Positions 28,452 through 37,400 of a DNA stretch of 64,000 bases are shown piece after piece (position 1 is the stretch's first letter; the number at the start of each line of letters is the position of its first letter). This stretch comes from Cohaesibacter gelatinilyticus (GTDB taxonomy: Bacteria; Pseudomonadota; Alphaproteobacteria; Rhizobiales; Cohaesibacteraceae): contig NZ_OBEL01000001.1 of assembly GCF_900215605.1 (NCBI RefSeq), positions 1,957,435 to 2,021,434 on the forward strand, written 5' to 3'. A program made the translations under genes and the position numbers. The notes below the pieces were generated by a model. The model was not told the DNA's origin, did no database searches, and saw only the letters and a program-made list of their open reading frames with translations.

Positions 28452-28589
28452 TCAGGTCTTTCTGGCAGGCTTTCATCCGGCCAAATGTCAAAAGCAGCTA
28501 GCCACCCGAATCTAAAATTCGTCACATCGATCAGCGAGCACCGAACGAACTTTAGATTCAAAAGGGTGACCAGCAGATATATGTTTCCA

Positions 28590-28656
28590 GTGTGGTGGGA
28601 TTGAAATAGGCAAACGAGCCTGCAGATAAATGATACCTATTTCAATTCCACCACAC
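28590..28656. repeat. Long hairpin: 21-base inverted repeat after flhB
   Basis: Left arm 28590-28610 and right arm 28636-28656 pair over 21 bases with a single G-T wobble, around a 25-base loop. It ends four bases from the flhB stop codon and lies in the 208-base gap before cckA. There is no T-run on the minus strand, so it is not a classical terminator. It could stabilise the flhB 3' end or be a dispersed repeat. Confidence 0.75.
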
Positions 28657-28659
28657 TAG

Positions 28660-29742
28660 CTATTTGTTGCGATTAGACCAGCTTGCCCGATTCTTCAATT
28701 TCATTATATAGCCGATCACTTCGGCGACTGCCTTATAATGTTCCTCAGGAATCTCGTCATCCACTTCTACAGTAGAGTATAGAGCGCGAGTCAAAGCCGG
28801 ATTTTGCACGATTGGCACATCGGCCTCCTTGGCAACATCCCTGATCCGCAAGGCAACATCATCCACGCCTTTGGCAACGCACAGCGGCGCCCCCATTCCT
28901 TCATCATATTTCAGTGCCACGGAATAATGGGTCGGGTTGGTCAAAACAACAGAAGCATCAGGCACTGCTGCCATCATACGCCCCCGGCTACGTTCCATAC
29001 GCAGCTGACGCAATTTGGCTTTGACGGTCGGATCACCTTCCTGTTGCTTGAACTCGTCCTTGATCTCCTTGATGGACATCTTCTGTTTTTCCATCCACTT
29101 ATGCTTCTGGTAGAAGAAGTCGGCCACCGCAACAATGGTCATGATCGCGATCACTCCGGCAACAAGTTGCAGCGAAAGCTCGAGAACCAGCGGCAACAAC
29201 ATGGCCACATCAAGCTGAATCATCACATCCAGCTTGTCACGTTGCGGATAGAGAATGAGCACCAGGACGACACTCACTATGGCAAGCTTGATCAAGCCTT
29301 TGGTAAAGTTGATCAGGCTGTCTTTTGAAAACAGGCGTTTGAAGCCACCAAGAGGGCTGATCTTGGATAATTTGGGTGTAATTGGCTCGGTTGAAAAAAC
29401 AAATTTGTGCTGAACCAGATTGCCAAACACCGCCATGGTCATCATGGCAAGCATGGGCAGAACCATCAGACCGAGCAAACTGTAGCTTATCTCGCTCCAA
29501 AGCCTCATCAGCATGCCACTTTCCAGATTAAGCTGATAGGAATGCTCAAAAAAGCCCTTCAAATGCGTGGATAGGCCAGTTACGATATAGCCTGAAAATA
29601 GAGCCAGCGCCAAACCTGTACCAATCATGGAGAACCAGGCAGAGACCTCCTGACTTTTGGCCACATCTCCTTTTTTATGAGCATCTTCCAACCTTTTTTG
29701 GGTGGGCTCTTCTGTTTTTTCCTCGTCGCTATTATCAGCCAT
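28660..29742 (-). CDS. flhB: Flagellar export switch protein FlhB
   Basis: Membrane component of the flagellar type III export gate (360 residues) that switches substrate specificity. Four membrane helices lie between about residues 35 and 210. The self-cleavage motif N269-P270-T271-H272 is intact. The N-terminus (SDEEKTEEPTQKRLEDA) is typical. It is the last gene of the minus-strand run flgB-flgC-fliE-fliQ-fliR-flhB. Confidence 0.97.
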   Translation of the reverse strand: MADNSDEEKTEEPTQKRLEDAHKKGDVAKSQEVSAWFSMIGTGLALALFSGYIVTGLSTHLKGFFEHSYQLNLESGMLMRLWSEISYSLLGLMVLPMLAMMTMAVFGNLVQHKFVFSTEPITPKLSKISPLGGFKRLFSKDSLINFTKGLIKLAIVSVVLVLILYPQRDKLDVMIQLDVAMLLPLVLELSLQLVAGVIAIMTIVAVADFFYQKHKWMEKQKMSIKEIKDEFKQQEGDPTVKAKLRQLRMERSRGRMMAAVPDASVVLTNPTHYSVALKYDEGMGAPLCVAKGVDDVALRIRDVAKEADVPIVQNPALTRALYSTVEVDDEIPEEHYKAVAEVIGYIMKLKNRASWSNRNK

Positions 29743-29787
29743 ATCAGCTCCGGATCAGACTCTCTGACCATTTTCTTTCCGCAATGT

Positions 29788-30549
29788 TCATGAGGCAATG
29801 AAGCGCCCCAGCACTTCTTCCAAGTGGCCCAGATACCACGTCATCAAAGTGGTACAGAGAATCATGAACAGCAGAAGGCCTATGCCAATGTTAGCAGGCA
29901 TAGCGATGAAAAAAACCTGCAATTGAGGCATCAGACGCGACAGGAGACCAAGACCGAAATAGAACAAAAGCCCATAGACAATAAAGGGGGCCGCGATCTT
30001 GGTGCCGACAAGAAATGCACCGGCAACTGTCTCGGAAGCAAATTGTGCAATATCGCCGATAGGGGGCATTTCATTGACCGGGAACAATTCGTAGGAATCA
30101 TACATTGCGGCAATCATCACATAGTGCAGATCGGTGACGAAAATCAGCGTCACTGCCAGCACGCTCATGAATGTCCCCAATGTAACCGTCTGCCCGCCCG
30201 TTGACATATCCGGTCCCATTGCAAAAGACAGCCCCAACTGAAACGCAATGGTGGTTGCTGCGATTTGCAAGGCAGATGTAACAAGTTTGATCGAAAGGCC
30301 AATCAGCAAGGCAACGACAATCTCCTTGCCCATTGCCGCCAATGCTCCATACAAGGTCGAGGGAACTTGGGCGAATTGTTCAGAAACCAATGGATACATC
30401 ATGAGACTGGTTGTAAGAGCAATGGCCAAGCGAACTCTGACCGGCACGCCCCGTTCACTGAACGCAGGAAGCACCATGAAAAGCGTGCCGATCCGCGCAA
30501 AGATCAGCATGAAAATAAAGGCTGTTTGTGGAAGTATTTCAATCAGCAT
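29788..30549 (-). CDS. fliR: Flagellar export gate protein FliR
   Basis: Membrane protein of 253 residues of the FliPQR export gate, with about six hydrophobic segments and the conserved PAFSERGVPVRVRLAIA region. The ATG at 30549 is preceded by AGGTGG at usable spacing; a GTG at 30561 in frame is an alternative. The gene follows fliQ. Confidence 0.95.
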   Translation of the reverse strand: MLIEILPQTAFIFMLIFARIGTLFMVLPAFSERGVPVRVRLAIALTTSLMMYPLVSEQFAQVPSTLYGALAAMGKEIVVALLIGLSIKLVTSALQIAATTIAFQLGLSFAMGPDMSTGGQTVTLGTFMSVLAVTLIFVTDLHYVMIAAMYDSYELFPVNEMPPIGDIAQFASETVAGAFLVGTKIAAPFIVYGLLFYFGLGLLSRLMPQLQVFFIAMPANIGIGLLLFMILCTTLMTWYLGHLEEVLGRFIAS

Positions 30550-30581
30550 GAACAATGCCACCTACCAGATCAGGCGACCGC

Positions 30582-30845
30582 CTAACCCGTAACAGCTTTT
30601 TCCATCAAGAACCGCATATAAGTGCTGATCAGATCCCCGAGAAAGGGTAACCCTATCATCAAGGCCAGAAAGATGGAGATGATTTTTGGAACAAAGACCA
30701 ACGTCATCTCCTGAATCTGGGTCAAGGCCTGAAAGAGGGCAATGACGACACCAACAACAAGGCCCACCACCATAATGGGGGCAGACATCTTGATCATCAC
30801 CCATAAGCCTTCTCGAGCGATATCAAGCACTTCCGCTCCGGTCAT
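30582..30845 (-). CDS. fliQ: Flagellar export gate protein FliQ
   Basis: Small export-gate protein of 87 residues with two membrane helices and the family segment ALTQIQEMTLVFVPKI. GGGAGA six bases before the ATG at 30845 decides the start over a GTG seven codons upstream. Confidence 0.95.
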   Translation of the reverse strand: MTGAEVLDIAREGLWVMIKMSAPIMVVGLVVGVVIALFQALTQIQEMTLVFVPKIISIFLALMIGLPFLGDLISTYMRFLMEKAVTG

Positions 30846-30938
30846 CCGTAATCTCCCAATCTGCACCAGCTATCAGGCTTCCTATCACCAGATCAGGGTA
30901 TCCCGTGATAGCTGACCAAAAGGAAATCCGGTCAGTGC

Positions 30939-31259
30939 CTAGATAGGCATCCGCATAATTTCTTCATAGGCAGAGATAACCCGATCACGAACTGAAACCA
31001 TCGTTTCCAACGCCACTTCCGTCTCGGCCACAGCTGTCACGACATCAACAACATCCGCTTTGCCACTCACCATGTCTGTTGCGGTCTTCTCTGCCACCTG
31101 CCCTTTGTCCAGCACGCCCGAAACACCATCCTTGACCATTTGCGCAAAATCAGGCTGAGCATCAACGGCCTTCTCAAGGGTCTGGGTCGATTGTGTCTGA
31201 TTCGTCAGTCTTTGGGCTAGATTATAGGCATTGCTTGCTGCCAGATTTGTCAAACTCAT
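30939..31259 (-). CDS. fliE: Flagellar hook-basal body protein FliE
   Basis: Basal-body adaptor of 106 residues linking the MS ring to the rod. The C-terminus ETMVSVRDRVISAYEEIMRMPI is the family signature. It lies between flgC and fliQ. Confidence 0.94.
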   Translation of the reverse strand: MSLTNLAASNAYNLAQRLTNQTQSTQTLEKAVDAQPDFAQMVKDGVSGVLDKGQVAEKTATDMVSGKADVVDVVTAVAETEVALETMVSVRDRVISAYEEIMRMPI

Positions 31260-31327
31260 CGGTTCGCCCCGTCAAATTGCTCAAGTTGAGTTTCCCCTGA
31301 TTATAGGGAAAGGCTGTCTTGTCTTCA

Positions 31328-31738
31328 TTACACTTTGAGAATATCAAGCGTCTTCATCACCATTGTGCGCGTCGCGCTGATCACATTCAGGTTTGCTTGA
31401 TAACTGCGCTGAGCTTCCTGCAAATCCACCGTTTCGACGAGAGAGTTGACGTTGGGAAGTTTCACATAGCCCTTCGCATCAGCCGCCGGATGTCCCGGAT
31501 CGTAACGTGTGCGAAAGTCCGATTTGTCCGGCAGGATCCGTCCCATCTCAACAGTCTTTGCTCCCAATTCGCGATCAAAGTGAGATTTAAAGGATGGAAT
31601 CTGCCGCCGGTAAGGATCCCCCCCCGGTTTACGGGAGGTGGAATTTGCGTTTGCAATATTCTCTGACACGATGCGCATACGACCGCTTTGCGCTTTCAGG
31701 CCCGAGGCTGCAATCATGATTGATTTTAGAAAATCCAT
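31328..31738 (-). CDS. flgC: Flagellar proximal rod protein FlgC
   Basis: Rod protein of 136 residues. The N-terminal rod motif SGLKAQSGRMRIVSENIANANS and the C-terminal QRSYQANLNVISATRTM helix (coiled-coil ends) are typical. The ATG at 31738 is chosen because it gives the family length and is preceded by GAGGAG. Confidence 0.96.
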   Translation of the reverse strand: MDFLKSIMIAASGLKAQSGRMRIVSENIANANSTSRKPGGDPYRRQIPSFKSHFDRELGAKTVEMGRILPDKSDFRTRYDPGHPAADAKGYVKLPNVNSLVETVDLQEAQRSYQANLNVISATRTMVMKTLDILKV

Positions 31739-31787
31739 ATATCTGTCTCCTCGACCAGTTGCCAAAGGCAATCAGGACGCAAATAAA

Positions 31788-32198
31788 TCAGCCGGGACGG
31801 CGAATAGCAGTTTTGATCAGTCCCATACCTTTGGAATAGAGTGTACTGACCGCCTGATAGTCCATCTGGTTCGCAGTGACCTTCATCATCTGCTCTTCAA
31901 GCACTACGGCATTCCCTTCTGGAGTGATCTCAAAACCATCAACCTTTTTGGAGTTGAAAGCATCTCGCACAATTGCCGATTTGCCTTGCAAATGATTGCC
32001 ATGTGTCTGCGAGGTGGACAGCCCCTGTGCAGGCGCCATCTGCAAACGTTTTTTGGTCGAAAAAGCCGTAAGATCACGGGCGCGATAACTCGGCGTGTCG
32101 GCATTGGCAACATTCTCTGCCAAAACCCGCTGCCGTGTCTGATGCCAATGCATTTTGGAACGCAACATGGAAAACATTTTCAGATCACCAATTGCCAT
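31788..32198 (-). CDS. flgB: Flagellar proximal rod protein FlgB
   Basis: Rod protein of 136 residues, with the N-terminal segment RVLAENVANADTPSYRARDL and the C-terminal MDYQAVSTLYSKGM helix. It is the first gene of the minus-strand flgB-flhB run, preceded by a 340-base regulatory gap shared with fliO. Confidence 0.95.
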   Translation of the reverse strand: MAIGDLKMFSMLRSKMHWHQTRQRVLAENVANADTPSYRARDLTAFSTKKRLQMAPAQGLSTSQTHGNHLQGKSAIVRDAFNSKKVDGFEITPEGNAVVLEEQMMKVTANQMDYQAVSTLYSKGMGLIKTAIRRPG

Positions 32199-32293
32199 CC
32201 ATTTGCTCCTTATCGCCCTGTCTACATCAAACGTGTGATTGCATCATTTTGATCATGCATTTCCTAACAGGGTAAATTTTGCCTACCAAATGG

Positions 32294-32308
32294 TTAACGA
32301 GTTATTAA
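32294..32308. promoter_or_regulatory. CtrA-type box TTAA-N7-TTAA between flgB and fliO
   Basis: Exact match to the full CtrA consensus (TTAA at 32294-32297, seven bases, TTAA at 32305-32308), within the 340-base flgB/fliO intergenic region. The rest of that region is AT-rich, holds the 13-base inverted repeat below and no convincing gene. Binding by CtrA is inferred from the consensus and the flagellar context. Confidence 0.65.
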
Positions 32309-32360
32309 TTTGCCTTAATATTCTGTTAAACATAGGAAAAATAGGCAGTTTCAAAGTCTT

Positions 32361-32418
32361 CTGTTTGGGCGAACTGTTGCAAACTGCTGCAATAGACGAG
32401 CATTTTTCGCCCAAACAG
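32361..32418. repeat. 13-base perfect inverted repeat upstream of fliO
   Basis: CTGTTTGGGCGAA at 32361-32373 is repeated inverted at 32406-32418 with a 32-base spacer, about 120 bases before fliO. The transcript would form a strong stem. Possible roles are a leader structure for fliO or a binding site for a dimeric protein. Confidence 0.7.
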
Positions 32419-32538
32419 GTACAATGAATACAACAAGAGATTCGCGATGGGTGCAGACTTGGCAATGAAACAGTCCTTGACCACTAAAGCGGATCACCAA
32501 AACACAACAGGCAAGAAGCAAACAGGAGCGATGGAATC

Positions 32539-33573
32539 ATGAATGGGGATAGCGGATTGCTGGTTCAATTCTTACTGGCCCTTGGCGCGGTCTTGTTCCT
32601 GATCGTAGTCATTGCCTGGCTGCTCAAAAAGGTAAATCTTGTCTCTTCACGTGTCGGTCGACTGGGAGAGGATGCGCGGTTATCTGTCAGCGAAGCGGTG
32701 GCTGTGGATCACCGTCGCAAGCTCGTGCTGGTCAAACGCGACCATGTGGAGCATCTTATTCTGATCGGCGGGGAAAATGACCTGCTACTCGAGCACGCAA
32801 TCCCGCCTCACGCACGCCCGCAACCCAAAGCCCCATCCCAAACACAGCCGCAAAAGGCAAAGCAAGCTCAACCAATCAGCAAAAGCTCTCAAGAGCAAGC
32901 AACCAAAGCTGCTGTTTCCGGTACCGATCAGGAAGTTTCAAAAAACAAACTCGGGTCCAAGGTAGAACGCTTGGCTAGCCCTGTCAGCGCTGCCATGTCT
33001 GCTCTGTCTTCAAAACCCGATAAGGCCGTCAAGGCAAAGCCGAGCAAATCTGGAGGGAGCAGCAGGTCCGAAATTCCTGGAAATGAGCTGAGCACTCCCC
33101 CTCTCTCTTCTCAGACGGCAAAAACGCCGGCACCAACGCCAGCGTCTGGTATGGAGCACAAAAATCCTCCGCAGACTACACAGTCCGATATAGTCGCCAA
33201 CTGGCGCCCGGAAAGACCTCAACCCCGGCCAGCACATCCATCCACAGATACCATGCCGGTTGAGAAAATGGACATGCCTCACATACAGAAAGGCCCAATA
33301 GTCCCACCTCCAGCGCCAGTACCGGCACAGCCATCGCAGCAAGCTTCAATCCAGCCAGCCCCTGCGCCTCAAACAAAAGCGCCGCAACCGCCGCAGCACA
33401 CTCAACCGTCAGAAAGCATTCAGGCACGGCCGGAACAGACTGAGAGTGAGAGAAAATCAGGCGACGAAGCAACCCAACAAAAGCCAAACGACGAGCAAGC
33501 ACACGAAACCAACTATCAGGATGAAATCACCCGCCTGCTCGACGAATTGTCCAATGACAGCAATAAATCATGA
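32539..33573 (+). CDS. fliO: FliO-like flagellar biosynthesis protein with long Pro/Gln-rich tail
   Basis: Protein of 344 residues. One membrane helix at about residues 7-28 is followed by a FliO-type segment (ARLSVSEAVAVDHRRKLVLVKRD) that ends near residue 85. The remaining 250 residues are low complexity, rich in Pro, Gln, Ala and Lys, and probably disordered in the cytoplasm. FliO helps assemble the FliP ring. The gene overlaps fliP by four bases (ATGA). The tail is much longer than in usual FliO proteins. Confidence 0.85.
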   Translation: MNGDSGLLVQFLLALGAVLFLIVVIAWLLKKVNLVSSRVGRLGEDARLSVSEAVAVDHRRKLVLVKRDHVEHLILIGGENDLLLEHAIPPHARPQPKAPSQTQPQKAKQAQPISKSSQEQATKAAVSGTDQEVSKNKLGSKVERLASPVSAAMSALSSKPDKAVKAKPSKSGGSSRSEIPGNELSTPPLSSQTAKTPAPTPASGMEHKNPPQTTQSDIVANWRPERPQPRPAHPSTDTMPVEKMDMPHIQKGPIVPPPAPVPAQPSQQASIQPAPAPQTKAPQPPQHTQPSESIQARPEQTESERKSGDEATQQKPNDEQAHETNYQDEITRLLDELSNDSNKS

Positions 33574-34370
33574 CTATTAGTAATTATGTTGCTGCCTATT
33601 TGGCAAACCAGCCACAGATCAAACCAGCTCTGAAACGCGCTGCCAGGGCCTTTGTTCTGACCTTTGTCATCATGTTGGGACTTTCGGCTGTTGCGGTCGC
33701 TCAGGAATTATCCATTGGCTTTGGCGATGAGATCACCGTGACCGAGCGCTCGGTTCAACTGGTGGCGCTGATCACCATTCTCTCACTCGCCCCGTCAATT
33801 CTGATCATGGTGACATCATTCACCCGTATCGTTGTGGTGCTCTCGCTTCTGCGCTCGGCCATCGGCTTGCAAACCGCACCACCCAATACTGTGATGGTCA
33901 GCCTCGCACTCTTTTTGACCGCCTTCATAATGGCGCCTACATTTGAAGAAGCTTACAATACAGGGATCGAACCTCTTGTCGCAGGAAGCATTGATGTCCC
34001 CGAGGCATTTGAGATCTCAGTCAAACCATTCCATGCTTTCATGCGTCAACATGTCAGAGAGCAAGATCTGGCTCTCTTCATGGATATGGCCAGAACCGAA
34101 CCACCTGCAACACCAGAAGAAATCAGTCTTCGTGTCCTGATTCCAGCATTCATGATCAGTGAACTACGGCGCGCATTTGAAATCGGCTTTCTGATCTTCC
34201 TGCCGTTCATCATCATTGATCTTGTCGTGGCATCCATTCTGATGTCCATGGGCATGATGATGCTACCGCCAGTTGTAATTTCCCTGCCGTTCAAGCTGAT
34301 CTTTTTCGTACTGGTTGACGGTTGGAACCTGATCACCGGATCACTGGTAAAAAGCTTCCTTGGAACATAA
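33570..34370 (+). CDS. fliP: Flagellar export gate protein FliP
   Basis: Core export-gate protein of 266 residues, with a cleavable signal (hydrophobic residues 28-43, ending AVAVAQ), several membrane helices and the family segments TSFTRIVVVLSLLRSA and PFIIIDLVVASILMSMGM. Its overlap with fliO indicates coupling. It converges with a large exported repeat protein. Confidence 0.97.
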   Translation: MTISNYVAAYLANQPQIKPALKRAARAFVLTFVIMLGLSAVAVAQELSIGFGDEITVTERSVQLVALITILSLAPSILIMVTSFTRIVVVLSLLRSAIGLQTAPPNTVMVSLALFLTAFIMAPTFEEAYNTGIEPLVAGSIDVPEAFEISVKPFHAFMRQHVREQDLALFMDMARTEPPATPEEISLRVLIPAFMISELRRAFEIGFLIFLPFIIIDLVVASILMSMGMMMLPPVVISLPFKLIFFVLVDGWNLITGSLVKSFLGT

Positions 34371-34386
34371 CCCCAAAAACTCGGCA

Positions 34387-34417
34387 ACAAAAAAGCCCAG
34401 GCAAAGAGCCTAGGCTT
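34387..34417 (-). terminator. Terminator of the minus-strand motE-region transcript
   Basis: Ten-base-pair stem with one mismatch (34393-34402 with 34408-34417) followed by T-rich sequence on the minus strand. It overlaps the stop of the 1278-residue protein gene and separates it from the converging fliP. Confidence 0.72.
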
Positions 34418-37400
34418 CATTGGGACCATTACCTTGTCCAGCTTGATCAGCAGGGGCTGTATCGGAGGCGGGCCGTGTCTGAGCATCATCACCCGCAGCC
34501 TCTGAGCTTTGAGCCGCATTTTCTGGCTTTTTCAAATAACGACTACGATATTCATCCAGAAAACGCTCCATGGTATCAATGCCGGCAATCTGTTGTGCAA
34601 TCGCCTTGAATTGTGTGCCACCTCGCTCAATGGGCAAGCTCACAACATCAAAGGCACCCGCAACGGACGTCTTGGACATTTTCTGTGCAAATTTTTTGCG
34701 AAGACGATCAATTCCAAGTTGATCATCAGCCAATGAATAGGCAACCGCTGCCCGCAATACATTGGTCTGTTCCTGTTTGTCCAGATCGCTATTCCCTACC
34801 CAGCGATCTCCAAGCATCAGTTCGATCTGTTCGCCCGTCTCCTGCCAACGCTTGGCACGCCACAAGATATCTGCCTTCAATTGCTCAACATCCTGTCCGT
34901 CCAATGGTTTGAGAAGATCAAGAGCCAGTGTAACTTTATTGAGTTCAGCCAACGCCTTGGCTTCAACCAGACGGCGCTGACGCTCCAGTGAACGAGGCAA
35001 TTGCGACTGGCGGGTTCGGCGCAATGAATCCAGCGCCAGATTGGGTTTGCTGTCCAAAAGATAGACCACGGCCAGATCAGCTGCAATCTGGGAACGGGCA
35101 GCTCCTTTGAGACGGTTTTCAACCTGATGGCTCAAAAGCTCTGCAGCACGGTCGAGCAAATCCACTTCAACCAGCTTGTCCGCCAAATGCCGTACCATTT
35201 CGTCACCCCGGCGCCCGACCGGGGTCATCTCACGAAAATCATAATAGAGTGACAAAGCCTTGATAGCTGGTAACTCATTGGCCTTGCCATCCAGGAAAAG
35301 AGATGTGAAGACCCCATTCATCTCATCCTGAAGCAAGCGAGAGACATCAGATGCAGCATCAGAACTGGCTGCAGCCTTGGAAGTCTCAAATGCATTACGA
35401 TATTCTCCCTTCTCCACATAGAGATGAGCCAACGCACGCAGAGCTTCCAATTCAACATCGTCACCACGCCAGATCGTAGTCAAACCTGCAAGTTCATCAA
35501 TTGCCTTCTCATTATCAATCTCATTGTTCTGATAGCTAAGCTTCACATCCTGCAGCCAAGCATCATTCGCGATAGGTAGATATTTTGTGTCAATCGCTGC
35601 TCGGAACGCATCATGCGCCTCACTTGTCTGATTACGTGCCACAGCAATCTTACCACGTAGAAGATTATAGCGAGCAATGCCTTCCTGATCGAGATAAGCT
35701 GGATTCACTTCTGCCAGTTCTGCCGTCGCCTTCGTGAATTGCTGATCCAGCACAGAAACCTCTACACTATCCAGCAACAGCATTTGCCGAACCTTATCAC
35801 TATAGTCACCAGCGACGGAAAGAGCTCTCGGCAACGCCTCCTCTGCTTCACGCCAGCGGCCACTTCTCGCCGCTGCCAACGCCAGCCACACCGAAGCATC
35901 GGGATCAGACTCGAACTCGGGGTGGTTCAGACGTCGAAAAGCCTCATCAGGCCGCCCCGCAAAGACTTCCGTTGCAGCGAACAAAGTACGAAATCCCTTG
36001 CCACGTGCAAATTCCGGTGCAGATTTTTCCATGATTTGGAGATGCCCGAGTGCTTCAAAAGCGTAGCCATTTGCAACAAGCAATTTCGATAATGCAAGTT
36101 CGGTCTGTACCGCCATCAAATCATCAAACTTACTGAGCTTACGTTCCAGACCCTGTCTCTGCTTGGAAAAAATAACAGGTGTCTTTGCCTGCAATTCCTT
36201 CAGTCCAAGAAAGGTTTCCCGAATTGCACTATCGGTATCAACCAGCCCCGACAAATCCGCCTTTTTATTGGCACCTACCGATGACAGGGTCAAACCACGA
36301 TTTGAGCTGATATAGACAAAGTCTTCATCACGCAAAACCTGCAAATCATCGATATGTTCGGTAAGAGCAATGCCATGAGCAGAAACAAGTGTCGAAAAAT
36401 CAACAAGACGTTGAACCTTTACAAACCCGCGCGCTGGTCCGAAGCCAGTAACAACATGCAAGATCTCACCGGATCCAGGATCACGCATACGAATGATCCT
36501 GCCAGCAGATTCAAAATGTACTCGCATGGCTGCACGCCCACCACTGATTTCAGTTCGGGCCAAATGCAATGGTTTGGTCGGTTCGACAACAAGATCACCA
36601 ATCGTCAGCAGCCAGCCATACCCTTCGGTAGAGAAAGTCGTCAAACGGGGATTCTTCAGCGGAATACGCAAAATGGCAGAATCTCCGGACCGCCATACCT
36701 CTACATCGTCCGCAATAGGTTGCAATTGAGCCCGAACATTGGAAACATCAAGTTCCAGAATTGTATCGAAAACAGCCCAAATCACGCCGTTCTTCTTGAA
36801 GACGGCAGCAGCAGTTGGTGCGGAAAAGGGAAAATACAGCCGAACAGATCGGCCAAATGTCTTGGTCTCAACAAGAAGACTTTGAGAGGATAGATCGGCC
36901 CCACCTCCCTTCATACGCTCTGCATTGCCATGGCTGGCATTGCCAGACTGCTGACCGATAATCTGTTGCTGCCCAGATTGGCTATCAGCGGAAGCAGCTG
37001 CATTCGGCATAGCTGGAGATGCTGGCTTGGTCACATCCAATGCCGCAGGTGGAAGCGTTGGAGCAGCAGTTTCACCGGCGGGCCGCATTCTTGCAGGCTC
37101 AACCTGCTGGTCAGGCAAAAACAGCTCCGATTTCGCTGTTTCCCCATTTGGTCCTGGCCCCAAAACAAGCCCTGAACTCGGCTCGCTTTTGGCAACAGCT
37201 TGTCCCAAACCGTTCAGGTCTTGTGGCTGGTTTGGATCCGGCATACCCTTGGCAACCAATATGCCGGTATCTCCATCCTTTGAAACGGCCCGGGTAATAT
37301 AGTCTTCCGATCTGGCGGTATCAAACAGAGCCCTGTCGCCAGTCACATCAACAATATAAGTATTCCCTTCGCGAAATGCCCTGACATCGGCACCACCTGC

